From: Devosia sp. | Lineage (GTDB): Bacteria; Pseudomonadota; Alphaproteobacteria; Rhizobiales; Devosiaceae | Direction: 5' to 3' | Assembly (NCBI RefSeq): GCF_025809055.1 | Contig: NZ_CP075529.1 | Coordinates: 806,001-870,000 of the forward strand | DNA: 64,000 bases | Shown: piece after piece, positions 50,856 to 60,949 of the stretch | Numbering within the stretch: the first letter of the stretch is position 1 | How the letters are laid out: every line of letters begins with the position of its first letter | Notes under the pieces: model-generated | The model's input: only the letters and a program-made list of their open reading frames with translations | The model's database searches: none | What the model was told of the DNA's origin: nothing | Position numbers and translations under genes: made by a program

Positions 50856-51451
50856 ACTCGACCGGGCTCCCGTCGGCGTGTCGCGTGCAATACCTGGTGC
50901 AATGCGGCGAATCTTCGGCAAACACGGCCTTATGCGATGATTTGCGCGGATGGCCAAGAAAGCCGTCATCACAAAGCACGCCGCAGCGGCAATTTTGACT
51001 TTCTTGTTGCCATTCAACCGCAACACCCCTACACGCTAAAGATGCAGGCGCGTGTGCTTCGCGACCCGCCAGGATGAACAAAACTTTTGTTCACGGCGCT
51101 GCGAAGCAGGCCAGATCCATCCCTTAGTTCGGATGCGAGTCTGGAGGAAAGCGGCAATTTCAGCGCCTCACAGAAGAATTTCGGCCGCAAGGCCGGACGG
51201 TGCTGATCCCCATCGGCGCCCAATAGGAAGAGGTCAGATGGCCCGCAGGCGGACAAAGCGTGACGCGATCGCAGCAGTCGATTGCCGTTTTGCTTCGCAC
51301 CTTCTCGGGGCCACGACCGGAATTATCAAGGCGCAGAACGTGAGAGGTTCGCGCCATTCAACTCTCAACCCATTCGCCCCGCAATGCGCCAGAATGAGCA
51401 GTCCGGTCTTACCGCGCTCGCTTGTCGGCGCGCGGGTGCGCGGAGTGCATT
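50856..51451. other. long divergent leader region between the amidase gene and rne
   Basis: About 600 bases. RNase E genes usually have long 5' leaders used in autoregulation, and this stretch can supply one. A perfect inverted repeat TGAACAAAA-c-TTTTGTTCA lies at 51075-51093. No coding frame is convincing. Confidence 0.55.
51075..51093. promoter_or_regulatory. perfect palindrome upstream of rne
   Basis: TGAACAAAA-c-TTTTGTTCA: nine pairs around one base, A+T-rich in a G+C-rich setting. It looks like an operator for a dimeric regulator; the regulator is unknown. Confidence 0.5.
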
Positions 51452-54058
51452 ATGGCGACCAAGAGAATGCTGGTGGATGCCATCCACCCGGAAGAAACAC
51501 GGATTGTAGTTACAGCCGGTAACCGGCTTGAGGAATTCGACTTTGAATCGGCGACCCGCCGCCAGTTGCGGGGGAACATTTACCTCGCAAAGGTCACGCG
51601 CGTTGAGCCAAGCCTGCAGGCGGCTTTCGTCGAATATGGCGGCAATCGCCACGGTTTCCTCGCTTTCAGCGAAATCCATCCGGACTATTACCAGATCCCC
51701 GTAGCCGATCGCGAAGCCCTGCTGCGCGACGAACAGCACGAGGATGACCACCACGAAGAGACCGAAGACACCGTCTCGGTCCCCGAAGGCGTGGTTGAAG
51801 CCGAGGCCGAGGCCGATCCGCAGGAACACGGCGAAGACAGCCATATCGAGCAGGCTCCGGCCAGCAGCGAACCGGTCGAATCGATCGGTGGCGCCGATGC
51901 GCTCGAGGAAGTGCCGGAACGCCGCCGTTCAGGCCAGCAGCGCCGGCACCAGTACAAGATCCAGGAAGTCGTCAAGCGCCGGCAGGTCATGCTGGTGCAG
52001 GTCGTCAAGGAAGAGCGCGGCAACAAGGGCGCGGCCCTGACCACCTACCTTTCCCTTGCCGGTCGCTATTCGGTGCTGATGCCCAATACCGCTCGTGGCG
52101 GTGGCATTTCCCGCAAGATCACCAACGCCGCCGACCGCAAGCGCCTCAAGGAAATCACAGCAGATCTCGAAGTGCCGCAGGGCATGGGCGTGATCCTGCG
52201 CACGGCCGGTGCCTCGCGCACCAAGGCCGAGGTCAAGCGCGACTTCGAATATCTCATGCGCCTGTGGGAAAGCGTCCGCACGCTGACCCTGCAGAGCCAG
52301 GCCCCCTGCCTCGTCTATGAAGAGGGCAGCCTGATCAAGCGGACCATCCGCGACCTCTACAACAAGGACATCGATGAAGTTCTCGTGGCAGGCGATGGCG
52401 CCTATCGCGAGGCCAAGGACTTCATGAAGATGATCATGCCGTCCCACGCCAAGAACGTGAAACCCTATGGCGAAGAGCAGCCGCTCTTTTCCAAGTACGG
52501 CGTCGAGAACCAGCTCGATCAGATGTTCTCGCCCACGGTCACCCTGCCCTCGGGCGGCTATATCGTCATCAACCCGACCGAAGCCCTCGTCTCCATCGAC
52601 GTGAACTCGGGCCGCTCCACCAAGGAGCACAATATCGAGGACACCGCCCTCCAGACCAATCTGGAAGCCGCCGAAGAAGTCTCCCGCCAATTGCGCCTGC
52701 GCGATCTGGCCGGCCTCATCGTCATCGACTTCATCGACATGATGGAGAACCGGTCCAACCGGGCCGTCGAGCGCAAGCTCAAGGATTGCCTCAAGGACGA
52801 TCGAGCCCGCATCCAGGTGGGCCGCATCAGCCACTTTGGCCTCATGGAAATGAGCCGCCAGCGCATCCGCTTCGGCGTGGTGGAATCGTCGACCCACAAG
52901 TGCCCGATCTGCGATGGCACCGGCCTCGTGCGGTCCACCGAAAGCCTGGCGCTGATGATCATGCGCCACATCGAGGACCACGTCCTGCGCAAGCAGGGTC
53001 AGTCGATCAATGTCCGCGTGCCGGTAGAGGTCGCCCTCTACATCCTCAACTACAAGCGCGAGACCCTTTCGCAGCTTGAAATGCGCAACAACCTCTCCAT
53101 CACCATCACCGCCGATGGCAAGATGACGGGTCACCAGTTCGCCATCGAAAAGGGCGAGGCCCGCGCCTCTGCCTATGCCGATCAGCGCGCCGCTGCCCAT
53201 GTGCGCGTCGATAGCGCCGTCATCGAGGACGCCGAAGAGGAAGAGGTCGAAGAGGCCGAATCCGAAGCCGCCGAGGAACGCACCGAAGCCGGTGAAGGCG
53301 AAGGCTCCGGCCGCCGGCGCCGCCGCCGACGCCGCCGTGGTGGCCGCAATGGCGACCAGCCCCAGCAGCAGTCCGACGACGCGGCCGAAACGCCCGAATC
53401 CGGCGATGACGAGGGCGAGGACACCGAGACCGCTCGCGAAACCGCCGAGGGCGAGACCGATGCCGATGGCGAACCCCGCCGCCGCCGTCGCCGTGGCCGC
53501 CGTGGCGGACGCCGCAATCGTCGCGATGGTCAGGATCAACAGACCGAGGGCGCCGCAGCCGCTGTCGGGGCGCCGAGCGAAGCCATTGTCGATCACGTCG
53601 AGCTTGACGAGCCGGCCGAGACAGAGGCTTCCGAAGCTACCGCCGAGGAAAAGCCCGCCGAGAAGCCCAAGCGGTCGCGCCGCAAGAAGGTCGTCGAGAC
53701 CGAGGACAGCGCTCCTGCCGAAACCACGCCGGTGGAGGCCGAGGCAGAGCCCGCTGCGGCCGAGAAGCCGAAGCGCAAGCCGCGCACCCGCAAGAAGGCC
53801 GAACCGGCCGAGGCTGCCCCCGCTGCCGCCGTCGCCGAGGCCGCCCCTGCCGCGGAACCCGTGGCCGAGGAAGCCGAGCCCGCCAAGAAGCCGGCCCGCA
53901 GCCGTCGCGTGAAGAAGGAACTCCCGCCCGAGGGTGTTGTCGTGACCTCCAGTGCCGCGCCGGAGGCACCGGCCCCGGTTGCCGAGGAGAGCGACACCGC
54001 CGAGCCTGAAAAGAAGAAAAAAGTCGGCTGGTGGCAGCGCCGCCTGGGTCTGGGCTAG
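51452..54058 (+). CDS. rne: ribonuclease E
   Basis: The main endoribonuclease and degradosome scaffold, 868 residues. The S1 domain starts after MATKRMLVDAIHPEETRIVV and is interrupted by a long acidic insert (about 95-160), as in other alphaproteobacteria. The DNase I-like catalytic region has LVSIDVNSGRST and VIDFIDMMENRSN with the metal-binding Asp residues. The zinc-link is HKCPICDGTG. The C-terminal third is low-complexity: Arg-rich blocks (GRRRRRRRRRGGRNG) alternating with Glu/Ala/Pro-rich ones, likely RNA- and protein-binding. The ATG at 51452 has GGAG 7 bases upstream. A terminator follows at once. Confidence 0.96.
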   Translation: MATKRMLVDAIHPEETRIVVTAGNRLEEFDFESATRRQLRGNIYLAKVTRVEPSLQAAFVEYGGNRHGFLAFSEIHPDYYQIPVADREALLRDEQHEDDHHEETEDTVSVPEGVVEAEAEADPQEHGEDSHIEQAPASSEPVESIGGADALEEVPERRRSGQQRRHQYKIQEVVKRRQVMLVQVVKEERGNKGAALTTYLSLAGRYSVLMPNTARGGGISRKITNAADRKRLKEITADLEVPQGMGVILRTAGASRTKAEVKRDFEYLMRLWESVRTLTLQSQAPCLVYEEGSLIKRTIRDLYNKDIDEVLVAGDGAYREAKDFMKMIMPSHAKNVKPYGEEQPLFSKYGVENQLDQMFSPTVTLPSGGYIVINPTEALVSIDVNSGRSTKEHNIEDTALQTNLEAAEEVSRQLRLRDLAGLIVIDFIDMMENRSNRAVERKLKDCLKDDRARIQVGRISHFGLMEMSRQRIRFGVVESSTHKCPICDGTGLVRSTESLALMIMRHIEDHVLRKQGQSINVRVPVEVALYILNYKRETLSQLEMRNNLSITITADGKMTGHQFAIEKGEARASAYADQRAAAHVRVDSAVIEDAEEEEVEEAESEAAEERTEAGEGEGSGRRRRRRRRRGGRNGDQPQQQSDDAAETPESGDDEGEDTETARETAEGETDADGEPRRRRRRGRRGGRRNRRDGQDQQTEGAAAAVGAPSEAIVDHVELDEPAETEASEATAEEKPAEKPKRSRRKKVVETEDSAPAETTPVEAEAEPAAAEKPKRKPRTRKKAEPAEAAPAAAVAEAAPAAEPVAEEAEPAKKPARSRRVKKELPPEGVVVTSSAAPEAPAPVAEESDTAEPEKKKKVGWWQRRLGLG

Positions 54059-54068
54059 AAAATGCAGA

Positions 54069-54096
54069 GGGCGGCCCCAGGGCCGCCCTTTTTCTT
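54069..54096 (+). terminator. intrinsic terminator of rne
   Basis: GGGCGGCC-ccag-GGCCGCCC followed by TTTTTCTT, 10 bases after the rne stop; it reaches the stop codon of the convergent GNAT gene. Confidence 0.93.
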
Positions 54097-54607
54097 AGCG
54101 CCGGTCGTCGCCGCGATTGTATCGGAACACGACATCGCCCTCGTCCTGCGTGCGCGCCTCCGGGTCGCGCACCCCGCCAAGCCTGGCCGAAACCGCCATG
54201 GACCTGCTGTTGCTGGCGTCGAAATAGCTCACAAGCGTTTCAAGACCCAGCGTCGTGAATGCCCAGTCGCGCATGGCAGCGCCGGCTTCGGTCGCATAGC
54301 CCTTGCCCTCGTGACCGGCATAGAGCAACCAGCCGAGTTCCTTTTCCGGAAACATCGGCCCGTGATTGATGCCCACCTGCCCGACGCAGACCCCGGTGTC
54401 ACGACGATCGATCATCAGCGCGCCATGCCCATAGAGCGACCACATGGCCACATCGCTGCTGAACATGCCCCATGCGGCCCACCCGGCGAAGGGACCACCC
54501 ATGAACCGCGACCGCTCCGACGCCAGAAAGGCGGCATAGTCCGGCCAGTCGGTCATCTCGGGAGCCCGCAGCACCAGCCGCTCGGTGGTCAGCCTGGGTA
54601 TGATCAT
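54095..54607 (-). CDS. RimJ/RimL-like GNAT acetyltransferase
   Basis: A 170-residue acetyltransferase of the RimL-like branch: IPRLTTERLVLRAPEMTDWP at the start, LLYAGHEGKGYATEAGAAMR as the acetyl-CoA site, and LVSYFDASNSRSMAVSARLG near the end. These modify N-termini of proteins or small amines. It follows an aminotransferase gene by 4 bases on the same strand. Confidence 0.87.
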   Translation of the reverse strand: MIIPRLTTERLVLRAPEMTDWPDYAAFLASERSRFMGGPFAGWAAWGMFSSDVAMWSLYGHGALMIDRRDTGVCVGQVGINHGPMFPEKELGWLLYAGHEGKGYATEAGAAMRDWAFTTLGLETLVSYFDASNSRSMAVSARLGGVRDPEARTQDEGDVVFRYNRGDDRR

Positions 54608-54611
54608 GGTC

Positions 54612-55766
54612 TCACGATCCGGCCCGGACGAAAGCCCGAAGGCGCTCGAGCGCCATCTCTATGCTCGGCCGCGTCCCGGCAAAACTGAACCGCACAAAGC
54701 CATTGCCCTCCGAACGGTCGAAGTCGACACCCGGCGTCGCCGCCACGCCGGCCTGCTGCAGCATGTCGAGGCAAAAGCGCATGGAATCATTGGCAAAATC
54801 CCGAATGCCCGCATAGGCATAGAAGGCGCCATCGCCGGCGGACGCCAGGTCGAACCCGATTTCGCGCAGGCCATCGGCCAGCAATGTCCGGTTCTGCGCA
54901 TAGGCGGCCTTCTGCTCTTCTGCATAGTCACGCTCACCCAGCGCGACACGGGCAGCGATCTGGCTCAGCGTCGGCGCCGATATGAAGAGGTTCTGCTGCA
55001 GGATCTCGCCCCGCCTGATCAGGTCTTCGGGCAGCACCATCCAGCCGATCCGCCAGCCGGTCATGCAGTAATATTTCGAGAAACTGTTGATGACGATGGC
55101 GTCGCGGGTCAATTCGAGCGCACTGACCGACGCCCCCCGATAGTCGAGACCATGATAGATTTCGTCCGAAATCAGCCGCACGCCCAGGCGCGCGCAGGTG
55201 TCTACAATGTCCGCCAGTTGCTTGCGGTCCACCGCCGCTCCGGTTGGATTGGCAGGGCTGGCAAACAGCAGGCCCTCGAAAGGCTGAAGCGCATGGGCAG
55301 CCGCAATGTCCGCGCCGGTCAGGTGCCAGCCATTGGCCGCCGAAACCGGGATTTCGGCCACGCCAAATCCCAGCCCCAGCAATGTGTTCACATAGGCCGG
55401 ATAGCCCGGCCGCGTGATGGCAATGCGCGCCCCGGGCCGGAAGGCGGTGTGAAATGCCAGCACGAAGCCCGACGACGATCCCATCGTCGCCAGCATCAGT
55501 TCGGGATCGACGGCCACGCCATGCTGGCTGGAATAATACGCGGCCAACCCTTGCCGCAGCGCGAGCAGCCCCTTGGCATTGGTATAGCCCTGCGGGTCGG
55601 GCAGGGCCTTGGCTACGGCCTCCAGCACGCGCGGCGCTGGCGGCTGGCCCGGCTCGCCCAGCTCCAGGTGGCAGATGCTCCGCCCCTCGGCCTCGAGCGC
55701 GCGCGCCCGATTGAGGATTTCCATCGCATAAAAGGGCATCAGCCCGTCGGCACTTGTCGTCGTCAT
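54612..55766 (-). CDS. PLP-dependent aminotransferase (class I/II)
   Basis: A 384-residue fold-type I aminotransferase. Substrate and cofactor motifs are visible as HLELGEPGQPPAP, ASPANPTGAAVDRKQL, SDEIYHGLDY and the PLP-Lys segment INSFSKYYCMTGWRIGWMVL. The final FVRFSFAGTRPSIEMALERL carries the substrate-carboxylate Arg. The group includes aspartate- and aromatic-type enzymes; the exact substrate is open. It is first of a two-gene unit with the GNAT gene downstream. Confidence 0.9.
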   Translation of the reverse strand: MTTTSADGLMPFYAMEILNRARALEAEGRSICHLELGEPGQPPAPRVLEAVAKALPDPQGYTNAKGLLALRQGLAAYYSSQHGVAVDPELMLATMGSSSGFVLAFHTAFRPGARIAITRPGYPAYVNTLLGLGFGVAEIPVSAANGWHLTGADIAAAHALQPFEGLLFASPANPTGAAVDRKQLADIVDTCARLGVRLISDEIYHGLDYRGASVSALELTRDAIVINSFSKYYCMTGWRIGWMVLPEDLIRRGEILQQNLFISAPTLSQIAARVALGERDYAEEQKAAYAQNRTLLADGLREIGFDLASAGDGAFYAYAGIRDFANDSMRFCLDMLQQAGVAATPGVDFDRSEGNGFVRFSFAGTRPSIEMALERLRAFVRAGS

Positions 55767-55916
55767 GCTGTCTCCGAAACCCGTGCCCCCGGACTAACCG
55801 CAGATGCTCCCGGCCTCAACAACAATTGATGCCGGGCGAAAGGATGCGTGCATCATCGGCTGCTAGTTTGGCCGTGTTCTGCTAGAACCGAGCCGACTCG
55901 CACGGAGCTTTCCGCA

Positions 55917-56771
55917 ATGAACCGCCTTTCCCTCGTCCTCGTCGCCCTGGTGGGCATCCTTGCTGGCGCCCTGGGATATTCCCAGCTCAACCGGCCGGAG
56001 CCACAGACCGACGAGGCCGCCGTGCGGGCCATTGTCGAGGGCATCCTGACCGAGCGCGAAGCCGCCGAACCGGACGTCACCGAGACGGCCGAAATCGACC
56101 CCGCCGTGCTCAATCCGATGATCGAAACCTACCTGATGAGCGACCCCAAGCTCCTCCAGCGCATGTCGGTAGCCCTGGACGACACGCTCCGCACCGAGGA
56201 ACAGGAGCGGGCCCAGTCGGCCATCGCCGAGTTCCGCTCCGCCATCTATGACGCCGATGACCACGTCATCCTCGGCAATCCGGAGGGTGATGTCACGCTG
56301 GTCGAGTTCTTCGACTACAATTGCGGTTACTGCCGCAGCGCCCTGCCCGATCTGGCAACCCTTCTGGCGGAAGACCCGAACCTCAAGGTCATCCTCAAGG
56401 AATTTCCCATTCTCTCCGCCGAGTCGGTGGATGCCGCCCGCGTTGCCGTCCTGGTGGGCGAAGAAGAAGGCATCGACTACTGGGCTTTCCACGAGGCCCT
56501 GTTCACCAGCCGCGCGCAGGTCGACAAGGAAGTTGCACTCGCCGCCGCCGCCGATCTCGGCCTCTCCCGCGTCAGTCTCGAATTGCGGATGCAGGAGCCC
56601 GAGGTCAGCGAAACCATCCAGAATTCCTACAAGATCGCCCAGGCGCTCGGCATCACCGGCACCCCGACCTACATCATCGGTAACGAGATCATTCCCGGCG
56701 CCATCGGCGCCGACGACCTGCGGGCACGGATCGCCAATATGCGCGAATGCGGAAAATCGGACTGCGGCTGA
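55917..56771 (+). CDS. DsbA-family thiol:disulfide oxidoreductase
   Basis: A 284-residue envelope protein. The N-terminal hydrophobic segment (about 3-21) is an anchor or signal, followed by a helical linker (30-110) and a thioredoxin/DsbA domain. The redox motif is C136-G-Y-C139 in FFDYNCGYCRSALPD, with the cis-Pro loop in GITGTPTYIIGNEIIPGA. The type resembles the Com1/ScsC-like DsbA proteins with an N-terminal extension. GGAG precedes the ATG at 55917. It is upstream of aroQ by about 90 bases, the usual order in this group. Confidence 0.9.
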   Translation: MNRLSLVLVALVGILAGALGYSQLNRPEPQTDEAAVRAIVEGILTEREAAEPDVTETAEIDPAVLNPMIETYLMSDPKLLQRMSVALDDTLRTEEQERAQSAIAEFRSAIYDADDHVILGNPEGDVTLVEFFDYNCGYCRSALPDLATLLAEDPNLKVILKEFPILSAESVDAARVAVLVGEEEGIDYWAFHEALFTSRAQVDKEVALAAAADLGLSRVSLELRMQEPEVSETIQNSYKIAQALGITGTPTYIIGNEIIPGAIGADDLRARIANMRECGKSDCG

Positions 56772-56861
56772 GCGCAGGCCTTTCAAACCCTAGCGTTTTC
56801 AGTGCATTTCGTGTAACCGCCCTTGCGCCGGTCGATAGCGCCGGTGCACAAGGCTTGGATC

Positions 56862-57299
56862 ATGGCAAAACGCGTTCTCGTCCTCAACGGCCCGAACCTC
56901 AACCTGCTCGGCACACGCGAGCCAGGCACATATGGCTCGGAAACCCTCCGGGACGTGGAAGCGCTGTGCAAGGCCACCGGCGATGAACTCGGCCTGTCGG
57001 TCGATTTCCGTCAGTCCAACCACGAAGGCGAGCTGGTGACCTGGATACAGGACGCCCGCAAAACCGCCGATGCCATCCTCATCAATCCGGCCGCCTATTC
57101 CCACACCTCCGTCGCCATTCACGACGCGTTGCGGGCCGTGGCCTTGCCGGCTGCGGAAGTCCACCTGACCAACATCCACCAGCGGGAGCCATTCCGGCAC
57201 CATTCTTATGTCTCAAGTGTCGCCTATGGCGTCATTTGCGGCTTTGGTTCGCTGGGGTATAAACTGGCCCTGCAAGCTTTGGCCGAAAAACTCAAATAA
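56862..57299 (+). CDS. aroQ: type II 3-dehydroquinate dehydratase
   Basis: It catalyses 3-dehydroquinate to 3-dehydroshikimate in the shikimate pathway. The 145-residue protein is of standard length, with LNGPNLNLLGTREPGTYGSE (active-site Tyr near 24, Arg 19), FRQSNHEGELVTWIQDA, INPAAYSHTSVAIHDAL and VHLTNIHQREPFRHHSY (catalytic His). It is directly followed by accB and accC. It supplies chorismate precursors; a chorismate mutase lies elsewhere in the window (5292-5840). Confidence 0.95.
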   Translation: MAKRVLVLNGPNLNLLGTREPGTYGSETLRDVEALCKATGDELGLSVDFRQSNHEGELVTWIQDARKTADAILINPAAYSHTSVAIHDALRAVALPAAEVHLTNIHQREPFRHHSYVSSVAYGVICGFGSLGYKLALQALAEKLK

Positions 57300-57332
57300 C
57301 GACTCGACGCGAAGAGCCGGGAGAATGAAAAA

Positions 57333-57836
57333 ATGACCAAGTCATCGCAGGTGGATCAGGATCTGATCCGCGCTATCGCCGAACTGCTGAACAAGGAAAA
57401 TCTCGCCGAGATCGAGATTGAGCAGGAAGACCTGCGCGTCCGCGTGACCCGGTCCTATCCCAATGAGGCCCCTGCCTATGCCCCGGCCCCGGTGCAATAC
57501 ATGGCCGCCCCCCAGGGCGCCGCACCGGCCGCCGCACCGAGCGCACCCAGTGGCTCCGTGCCTGCCGCTGCTCCCGCCAAGGCCGAGGATCTGGCGTCCA
57601 ATCCCGGCACCCTGACCTCGCCGATGGTCGGCACCGCCTATCGTTCGCCCGAGCCGGGCAAGCCGTCCTTCGTGGAAGTCGGTGGCAAGGTGAGCGAGGG
57701 CCAGACGGTTCTCATCATCGAAGCGATGAAGACCATGAACCAGATTCCGGCCCACCGTTCGGGCACCGTCACCCGCATTCTGGTGGATGACGCCCAGCCG
57801 GTTGAATATGGCGAGCCGCTCGTCGTCATCGAGTAA
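57333..57836 (+). CDS. accB: acetyl-CoA carboxylase biotin carboxyl carrier protein
   Basis: A 167-residue BCCP: N-terminal helix (DQDLIRAIAELLNKENLAEI), an Ala/Pro-rich hinge (about 50-90), and the biotinyl domain with the biotin-accepting Lys in IEAMKTMNQI. It carries carboxybiotin to the carboxyltransferase in fatty acid synthesis. accC follows after 12 bases. Biotin uptake through BioY in this window would feed it. Confidence 0.96.
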   Translation: MTKSSQVDQDLIRAIAELLNKENLAEIEIEQEDLRVRVTRSYPNEAPAYAPAPVQYMAAPQGAAPAAAPSAPSGSVPAAAPAKAEDLASNPGTLTSPMVGTAYRSPEPGKPSFVEVGGKVSEGQTVLIIEAMKTMNQIPAHRSGTVTRILVDDAQPVEYGEPLVVIE

Positions 57837-57848
57837 AGGGGGCTTTTC

Positions 57849-59195
<1,347 letters not shown>

Positions 59196-59198
59196 GCC

Positions 59199-59278
59199 CT
59201 TTCATCCCTCTCCCCTTGTGGGAGAGGGACAGGTTTTCTGCGTCCAGCAGAAAACCAGGGTGAGGGGTTCTCGCCGTG
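59199..59278. repeat. intergenic repeat after accC, related to family A
   Basis: CCCTCTCCCC-ttgt-GGGAGAGGG is followed by GGTTTTCTG-cgtcc-AGCAGAAAACC and GGGTGAGGGGTTCTC. The last block matches the GATGAGGGGTTCA block of family A. The covarying hairpin E4 follows. Confidence 0.65.
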
Positions 59279-59286
59279 CCGAAGGC

Positions 59287-59311
59287 AAATTCGCTCCAGT
59301 GGAGCGAATTT
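59287..59311 (+). repeat. covarying hairpin element, copy E4
   Basis: Stem AAATTCGCTCC, loop AGT and stem GGAGCGAATTT form 11 perfect pairs. GCCGAAGGC stands just before, and GGGGCCATGAGAGCCATGCT with the small stem GAGC-cat-GCTC just after. Confidence 0.78.
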
Positions 59312-59409
59312 AGGCGGGGCCATGAGAGCCATGCTCGAATGGTACACTCGGTGGCCGTGGCTTATTGCGCTGCCTTAGCGTTTCGCAGCGGACGAAGAGG
59401 GACGCAAGC

Positions 59410-60045
59410 ATGGCCCACCGCCCCGATCCGTTTCACATCGACATCACCCCCGAGCTGATCATCCGCGCCTATCGCGCCGGCATTTTTCCAATGGCGGAGG
59501 ACGCGGCCGACCAGAACATATTCTGGGTGAGCCCGGAGCTGCGAGGGATCATCCCGCTCGACGGCTTTCACATGAGCCGCAGCCTGCGCAAGACCATGCG
59601 AAAGGCCGGCTGGCAGGTCCGCGTCGATTATGATTGGGACGGCGTCATCGAGGCCTGCGCCACCGTGGGCGCAGATCGCGACACCACCTGGATCAACGGC
59701 ACCATCCGCCAGGTCTATGGCGAGCTTTTCCGCCGCGGAATTGCCCATACGGTCGAAGTCTGGGACGGCGAAGACCTCGTCGGCGGCCTCTATGGATTGG
59801 CGATCGGCTCAGCCTTTTTCGGCGAATCCATGTTTCACCGCCGCACCGACGCCTCCAAGCTGGCCATGGCGCATCTGGTCGACCGGCTCAATGCCGGCGG
59901 CTACAGGCTGCTCGACACACAATTTCTCACAGACCACCTCGCCTCGCTGGGCGGCGTGGAAATCACCCGCGCCGACTATGAGGACAGGCTTGCCGAAGCG
60001 CTGACCACCGAGGCGGACTGGTCGGCCATGGACGAACCCAGATGA
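59410..60045 (+). CDS. aat: leucyl/phenylalanyl-tRNA--protein transferase
   Basis: Aat adds Leu or Phe to proteins with N-terminal Lys or Arg, making them ClpS/ClpAP substrates. The 211-residue protein shows ITPELIIRAYRAGIFPMAED, FWVSPELRGIIPLDGFHMSR, TWINGTIRQVYGELFRRGIA, VGGLYGLAIGSAFFGESMFH and LLDTQFLTDHLASLGGVEI. The ATG at 59410 has GAGGGA upstream. It overlaps the APH-like kinase gene by 4 bases. Confidence 0.95.
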   Translation: MAHRPDPFHIDITPELIIRAYRAGIFPMAEDAADQNIFWVSPELRGIIPLDGFHMSRSLRKTMRKAGWQVRVDYDWDGVIEACATVGADRDTTWINGTIRQVYGELFRRGIAHTVEVWDGEDLVGGLYGLAIGSAFFGESMFHRRTDASKLAMAHLVDRLNAGGYRLLDTQFLTDHLASLGGVEITRADYEDRLAEALTTEADWSAMDEPR

Positions 60046-60818
60046 TCGACCCAACTGAACTCCCCGAAAGCCTGAGCCCGCTTGCGGCCCTGCCCTGGTC
60101 CGAAGTGACCATCGGCGAATCGTCCGCATCTGTCTGGCGCATAAGCCTTGGCGATGGCAGCGCCGTTTTCCTCAAGAGCGAGCCTCTGCACGCCCTTGCC
60201 GAACTGCCGGGTGAAATCGAGCGGCTGAACTGGCTGACCCGCATGGGTTTCAAGTCCCCGCGTGTGGTCGACACCGAGCAGTCCAGGGACCGGCTCTGGC
60301 TCCTGATGAGCGCCGTTCCGGGAGAAGACCTGACCCACCTGGCCGATCGCCCCGAGACATTCGTCCGCGTCTATGCCCAGGGCCTCAAGCGCATCCACGC
60401 GCTCGATCCCGCCCAATGCCCCTTTGATCACGGGATCGAAGCGCGCCTCGCCGAAGCGGAACAGCGGCTGGCGGCCGGCCTCGTCGACGCAACCGATTTC
60501 GATACCGACCGCGAGGGCTGGACCGGGCGTCAGGTTTTGGACTGGCTCCACGCCAATCGACCGGGCACGGAAACCCCCATCGTCACCCATGGCGATGCCT
60601 CCACCCCAAACATCCTGGCGCTGGACGAGCGCTTCTCCGGCCTCGTCGATTGCGGCCGCCTGGGCCGCGCCGACGCCTGGCAGGACCTAGCCCTGGCCTG
60701 CCGAAGCATTGCGTTCAATATCGGCCGGGAGCACGTCCCGGCCTTCCTTGCGGCCTATGGCGCCGAATGGGACGAAACCCGCTACCGCTACTACTGCGCC
60801 CTGGACGAGATGTTTTAG
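60042..60818 (+). CDS. aminoglycoside phosphotransferase (APH(3')-like) family protein
   Basis: A 258-residue kinase-like protein. The phosphotransfer motif is THGDASTPNILALDE (HGDxxxxN), with the metal-binding LVDCGRLGRADAWQDLALAC. The ATP-binding Lys is likely in AVFLKSEP. The sequence order matches APH(3') enzymes, but the DxG after the catalytic loop is DCG as in that group, and true resistance cannot be claimed from family alone. It starts within the aat stop. Its last gene position suggests co-expression with aat. Confidence 0.85.
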   Translation: MIDPTELPESLSPLAALPWSEVTIGESSASVWRISLGDGSAVFLKSEPLHALAELPGEIERLNWLTRMGFKSPRVVDTEQSRDRLWLLMSAVPGEDLTHLADRPETFVRVYAQGLKRIHALDPAQCPFDHGIEARLAEAEQRLAAGLVDATDFDTDREGWTGRQVLDWLHANRPGTETPIVTHGDASTPNILALDERFSGLVDCGRLGRADAWQDLALACRSIAFNIGREHVPAFLAAYGAEWDETRYRYYCALDEMF

Positions 60819-60847
60819 GCCTGCTGGCCCAAGGTTCTCCTCCACAC

Positions 60848-60877
60848 GATGTCATCCCGGCGCAGGCCGGGATCCAT
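60848..60877. repeat. REP-like palindrome, family D, copy 2
   Basis: The same 30 bases as 20425-20454, including ATCCCGGCGCAGGCCGGGAT. Confidence 0.85.
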
Positions 60878-60949
60878 GTCCGGCAGCCAGCCCGGGCTCA
60901 ACTGGGTGTGCAGGCACACAGAAAAAGGCTTGGCCCGAATACGAAGGCC

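Noticed and set aside
51075..51093. SOS (LexA) box before rne
   Set aside because: Alphaproteobacterial LexA sites are direct repeats of GTTC with 7 bases between. This is an inverted GAAC/GTTC pair with a different spacing.
51929..53596. Long minus-strand frame (555 codons) opposite rne
   Set aside because: Antisense shadow of rne. Its apparent hydrophobic stretches come from the complement of Glu/Ala-rich codons.
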